Positions 3,493-6,319 of a DNA stretch of 6,319 bases are shown here, piece by piece. The position numbers and the translations under genes are program-made. Under the pieces are notes generated by a model that worked only from the letters and a program-made list of their open reading frames with translations, did not search any database and was not told the DNA's origin. How positions within the stretch are numbered: position 1 is the first letter of the stretch; each line of letters starts with the position of its first letter. Source of the DNA: Acidobacteriota bacterium (lineage in GTDB: Bacteria; Acidobacteriota; Vicinamibacteria; Vicinamibacterales; CAVVIG01); assembly GCA_003222455.1 (NCBI GenBank), contig QHWF01000238.1, positions 1 through 6,319 of the forward strand, written 5' to 3'.

Positions 3493-5757
3493 TTAAGGAA
3501 ACGGCACGGTGTGCGCATCGATCGAGAGCAGGAACCTGACCAGGTTCTCCCGGTCTGCCGGACTGCTCAGGGTATCAGCCCCTCCGGTGCCGGCGCTGCG
3601 ATGCGTTACGTTGTCGAGCACGGAGTCCAGCGAGTTCACCGCTCCGTTGTGCAGGAACGTCTGCGGGAACGCCGATATCGACAGCAGCGACGCCGGCGAG
3701 AATCCGTCGCCGCCAAGAGGCGGAGCCGCCGTGGCTCGCACCTCGTTGAACGCCGCCGGATCGAACGTACCGACCTTCCGCAGCTGATCGATCAGCTGAG
3801 CGTTGACGATCTGCGCGGCCGCGGGCGGCGGCGTGTACTCGATGCGACTGCGCGTCCACTGAGGACCGCCGTGACAGGAGGCGCATCCGGCGCTCGCGAA
3901 TACCTGCCGGCCGGCAATCACGGCGGGATCGTCGCTGTGCGCGGGCGACAGTGGAGCGCGGATGCCGAACTGCACGAACGCCTTGAGCGCGTCCCACGCG
4001 CCGACGCCGCGCACCTTCAACTGGTTTCGTCCACCGTTGGCACGCGGCAGAAACGCCAGCACGTCCGGATCCTGCGTGACCCCATCGGCCAGCACGATCA
4101 GACCCTGCCCGCCGGAAACGCCACGGATGTTCAGTTCGAAGTCCTCTTCCTCGTCGAAAATCGCCGACCAGTTCAGCGCGCGCTGAGTCTGGCGCGCCGG
4201 ATCGGTCTGATCGAAATCCGTGTGCTGCGGGACCGTTCGGCGCGGCCCGGCGGCGAAGATCCACACCACGTTGTCGCTCAGGCCGTTCGGATGACACGAC
4301 GCGCACGCCCCCCATCCCGCCGCGGACATCCGTCCGACGATGGGCGCGCCGCCCGGAGTCGCCGGATCGAAGACCCCGATCGACGTGTTGTACAGCTCCT
4401 TGCCGATGTGGATTTTGTCCTCCGGCGTGCCGGGCAGCGGCAGCGGCGCCGACTGGACCGTGGCAATCACGCTTTCCCGCGATCCGGTCAGATCGATGAC
4501 GGTCACGTCCCTCGACACGGCATTCAACACGTACGCGCGTGTGTCGTTCTCGTTCACGACAATCCCGCGCGGGTTGCTGCCCGTCGCGATTTGCAGGACG
4601 CGTGTCGGGTCGAGTGGATCGATCAGCACCGCCGCGGCGCCGGTATCCGGATCCACCGCAACTTTGACGACGATGTTGCTCGCCGCGCTGACGACGTAGC
4701 CTTCGTTGCTGGCGTGTTTGAAGGCCATCGCCCACGGCTGCGTGATGAAGCGCCGGGCGGTATTCGTCTGGCTCGCGACGGCCTGGTGCATGTTGATCGT
4801 GCGGTTCGCGTCGGCTCCCGCCGCCCGGTCGATCACGTTGAGCAGGCTCTGGGTATTGACGTTGAAGCGCACCGGGCCGTTGGGTGAGGCGCCGGTGTTC
4901 GGCACGTAGGCGAAGCCTCCCTTGATGGCGATGTTATTCAGCTGGTTTGGATAGGCGCCGGTGGTGAAGACGAAGTTCGCTCCCGGAGCGATGCGTGCCA
5001 GCGCGTCGCCGGCGGCCTTGAAGCCGGTGTCGGCGATCGGGGCGAGCGCAATCTGATCGATTACCGTGTTCGTCTTCGTCGAAATCCTCGTCACGTAGCC
5101 GGCTTTGGCATCGTCCGCGCCATCGACCTTGCCCGGCACCGGCAGCGACAGGAATTGCGTGACGTACACGATCTCGTCCTCGTCGTCGCCGCTGTTCGTG
5201 ATGGCGAGACCGCGCGGCTCGATGCCGACGCCTTCGATGGTATCGACCACATGGTTGTTCCGCGCGTTGATAACCGAGACGCTGTTCGATCGCGCGTTGG
5301 TGACGTATACGTTGTCACCGTTCGGCGTGACCGCGACGCCATACGGTTCGGTGCCCACCTGGATCACTTTGTGGACCCTCACCTTCTTGCGGTTGCCGGT
5401 CAGTTTGAGCACGGTCACCGTGCCGTCGACCGTGTTGGTGACGTACGCCTCGCCTCCGTCGGGCGCGAGCGCGACGCCGCTTGGTTCGCGGCCAACCGGC
5501 ACTTCATCGATGAACCGCGGCGTCCCCCGTGACGTATCGAAAAAGCTGACCGAGTCGGTGTCGGTGTTCGCCACCGCCAGCAACTCGCCGTCGGCCGACA
5601 GCGCGAGCGGCTGCGACGATGTCGGCGCCCCGAAGCCGGCGTGCCGGGCGGGAAGAGCCGACTGAAGTGTCAAAACGGCCAGAATGCATCCGATGGCGCC
5701 GACCCACGGCAGGTGACGCCAGATGTTTCCCACAGGACCCTTGTGCTCGCCTCGCAT
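3493..5757 (-). CDS. YVTN beta-propeller fused to diheme c-type cytochrome (MauG/CCP-like)
   Basis: This is a 754-residue exported redox protein. The N-terminus (MRGEHKGPVGNIWRHLPWVG, then a hydrophobic stretch to about residue 38) is a signal peptide. Residues about 45-435 are a beta-propeller with repeated blades marked by LAVANTDTDSVSFFD, AYVTNTVDGTVTVL, VYVTNARSNSVSVI, VYVTQ, YVVSAASNIVVKV and AYVLNAVSRDVTVID. Residues about 445-754 form the haem part: IGKELYNTSIGVFDP, CASCH at 485-489, CASCH at 625-629 (140 residues apart, as in diheme peroxidases) and FLHNGAVNSLDSVL near 701-714, the counterpart of the YFHDG...L motif of MauG/CcpA proteins. It should act in the periplasm as a haem oxidase, peroxidase or electron carrier; the substrate is unknown. 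ATG 5755-5757 is chosen because AGGGAGG (5762-5768) lies 4 bp upstream and the signal peptide follows directly. The frame stays open to 5919, but that extension contains a DNA direct repeat and looks untranslated. Confidence 0.93.
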   Translation of the reverse strand: MRGEHKGPVGNIWRHLPWVGAIGCILAVLTLQSALPARHAGFGAPTSSQPLALSADGELLAVANTDTDSVSFFDTSRGTPRFIDEVPVGREPSGVALAPDGGEAYVTNTVDGTVTVLKLTGNRKKVRVHKVIQVGTEPYGVAVTPNGDNVYVTNARSNSVSVINARNNHVVDTIEGVGIEPRGLAITNSGDDEDEIVYVTQFLSLPVPGKVDGADDAKAGYVTRISTKTNTVIDQIALAPIADTGFKAAGDALARIAPGANFVFTTGAYPNQLNNIAIKGGFAYVPNTGASPNGPVRFNVNTQSLLNVIDRAAGADANRTINMHQAVASQTNTARRFITQPWAMAFKHASNEGYVVSAASNIVVKVAVDPDTGAAAVLIDPLDPTRVLQIATGSNPRGIVVNENDTRAYVLNAVSRDVTVIDLTGSRESVIATVQSAPLPLPGTPEDKIHIGKELYNTSIGVFDPATPGGAPIVGRMSAAGWGACASCHPNGLSDNVVWIFAAGPRRTVPQHTDFDQTDPARQTQRALNWSAIFDEEEDFELNIRGVSGGQGLIVLADGVTQDPDVLAFLPRANGGRNQLKVRGVGAWDALKAFVQFGIRAPLSPAHSDDPAVIAGRQVFASAGCASCHGGPQWTRSRIEYTPPPAAAQIVNAQLIDQLRKVGTFDPAAFNEVRATAAPPLGGDGFSPASLLSISAFPQTFLHNGAVNSLDSVLDNVTHRSAGTGGADTLSSPADRENLVRFLLSIDAHTVPFP

Positions 5758-5780
5758 GTGGCCTCCCTGCGCAATCAAGT

Positions 5781-5816
5781 TGTGTCTGTGAATCGTGCTG
5801 TGTCGGTGAATCGTGA
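5781..5816 (-). repeat. Two 18 bp direct repeats in the cytochrome leader
   Basis: TGTGTCTGTGAATCGTGC (5781-5798) is followed directly by TGTGTCGGTGAATCGTGA (5799-5816), with 16 of 18 bases the same. They end about 12 bp upstream of the Shine-Dalgarno. In the open upstream extension of the frame they would read as TIHRH twice, but the position before a good ribosome binding site argues for a leader or operator element, or simple duplication. Confidence 0.65.
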
Positions 5817-5880
5817 GCCTGCCCCGAGTATTCGAGAGCGACGTCATCCCCCCGGCGATTTCGAACACACCAGGATCACC

Positions 5881-5914
5881 AGTCGTGACGCACGACTCTG
5901 GCAGACACGCCTGC
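5881..5914. promoter_or_regulatory. Two adjacent dyads, candidate operator
   Basis: AGTCGTGACGCACGACT (5881-5897) is a perfect 7 bp inverted repeat around a 3 bp centre. It is followed 3 bp later by GCAGACACGCCTGC (5901-5914), an inverted repeat with one mismatch per half. They lie about 125-155 bp upstream of the cytochrome start. The size fits a dimeric regulator's site, but no regulator is named by the sequence. Confidence 0.35.
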
Positions 5915-6109
5915 CGCAATTCACTTAAGTAGAAAGCGGGGTGAGCGCGGGAAGTCTAGTTCGTGACTAAAGCGCCGGGCAAGGACAATCGATTGCAAAT
6001 GTTCGCGTGTCGCCATGCCGCGTCGCGAAATCTCCAGAATGGTTGACTGAAGTCTGCCGGATGGGTGACTTTCGAGTCGAGGCCACGAAAAATGACGCGT
6101 CCGAGCGCT

Positions 6110-6319
6110 TCAGCCCCGCTGAACGCCCGGCACCGTCAGCACGAACCGTGCGCCTCCTTCCGGCCGGTTTTCCGCACGGACGCTGCCGCCATGGAGCTCG
6201 ATCAGGTGCCTCACGATTGCCAATCCGAGTCCGGTGCCGCCGGGATCGCGCGCGCGCGAGTTATCGACGCGGTAGAAACGCTCGAAGACGCGCGACAGAT
6301 CCTGTTCGGGGATGCCCGG
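6110..6319 (-). CDS. Sensor histidine kinase, C-terminal end of the ATP-binding domain (5' end outside window)
   Basis: The minus strand is open from the window edge to the TGA at 6110-6112, giving the last 69 residues. They read PGIPEQDLSRVFERFYRVDN, then GGTGLGLAIVRHLIELHGG, then RPEGGARFVLTVP. These are the F box (FERFYRVD), the G2 box (GTGLGLAIV) and the closing strands of a HATPase_c domain of a membrane two-component kinase. GIP..D...FERFYRVD with a short basic linker is typical of PhoR/VanS-like OmpR-partner kinases. PhoR would suit the phosphate permease at the other end of the window, but the fragment cannot separate PhoR from its relatives. It is co-oriented with the cytochrome gene, 352 bp upstream of its start. 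Confidence 0.92.
   Translation of the reverse strand, partial: PGIPEQDLSRVFERFYRVDNSRARDPGGTGLGLAIVRHLIELHGGSVRAENRPEGGARFVLTVPGVQRG

Larger units (their letters stand above)
5758..6109. other. Intergenic region upstream of the cytochrome gene, downstream of the kinase
   Basis: No convincing gene is present. On the minus strand, going towards the cytochrome gene, a weak promoter candidate is TTGCCC (5982 to 5977), 18 bp, TAGACT (5958 to 5953). It would give a leader of about 190 nt that carries two dyads (5881-5914) and an 18 bp direct repeat (5781-5816). Two 10 bp direct repeats, ATGGTTGACT (6039-6048) and ATGGGTGACT (6061-6070), lie 22 bp apart further upstream. I find no T-tract terminator after the kinase stop, so readthrough is possible. 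Confidence 0.45.

Noticed and set aside
3268..4887. Long plus-strand open frame (539 codons) across repeat block B and the cytochrome gene
   Set aside because: It is the GC-driven antisense shadow of the diheme cytochrome gene. Its start is inside the repeats, its product is Arg-rich and has no recognisable domain.
5758..5919. N-terminal extension of the cytochrome by 54 residues to 5919
   Set aside because: The extension has no ribosome binding site I can see, contains a DNA direct repeat and an operator-like dyad, and would place the signal peptide internally. ATG 5757 has AGGGAGG 4 bp away.
6039..6070. Pho box (PhoB/PhoP binding site) from the two ATGGKTGACT repeats
   Set aside because: They are 22 bp apart and do not match the 11 bp-spaced TGTCA-type Pho direct repeats.

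Overview
The window is GC-rich bacterial DNA with short intergenic gaps, many GC-rich palindromic repeats and no RNA genes. The protein types, and especially the style of the dispersed palindromes, suggest an Acidobacteriota genome of the Vicinamibacteria (subdivision 6) kind. These are a YVTN-propeller/diheme cytochrome, a His/Met-tailed outer-membrane protein next to a small Cys/His-rich exported protein, and an MscL with a C-terminal CxxC pair. The lineage is an inference from recall, not a measured assignment.

Layout from left to right. The 3' end of a PiT-family phosphate permease (1-375, +) converges on mscL (395-799, -); the 19-20 bp between them is three GAATTC palindromes. Upstream of mscL lies a roughly 304 bp non-coding element (839-1142). 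It is bounded by near-perfect ~30 bp inverted repeats within ~95 bp imperfect arms, and it carries three hairpins whose stems differ by compensated changes. Next comes a small secreted Cys/His-rich protein (1214-1603, +), apparently read from a leaderless start. A branched palindromic repeat (1728-1793) follows, then a predicted outer-membrane protein with a His-rich N-terminus and a Met/His-rich C-terminus (1913-3154, +). That gene converges on an 754-residue YVTN beta-propeller/diheme c-type cytochrome (3493-5757, -). The whole gap between these two genes is filled by two blocks of related 22-23 bp tandem repeats in opposite orientation. On the right, a 352 bp intergenic region with small dyads and an 18 bp direct repeat separates the cytochrome gene from the 3' end of a sensor histidine kinase (6110-6319, -).

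Functional reading. The two plus-strand exported proteins could form a small metal (perhaps copper) handling unit of the envelope. The cytochrome is a separate periplasmic redox protein. PiT and a PhoR-like kinase lie at the two edges, but the sequence does not show that they are linked. I see no complete novel defence or mobile system. The least-explained material is the repeat architecture: the bipartite inverted array at 3147-3489 and the inverted-repeat element at 839-1142.
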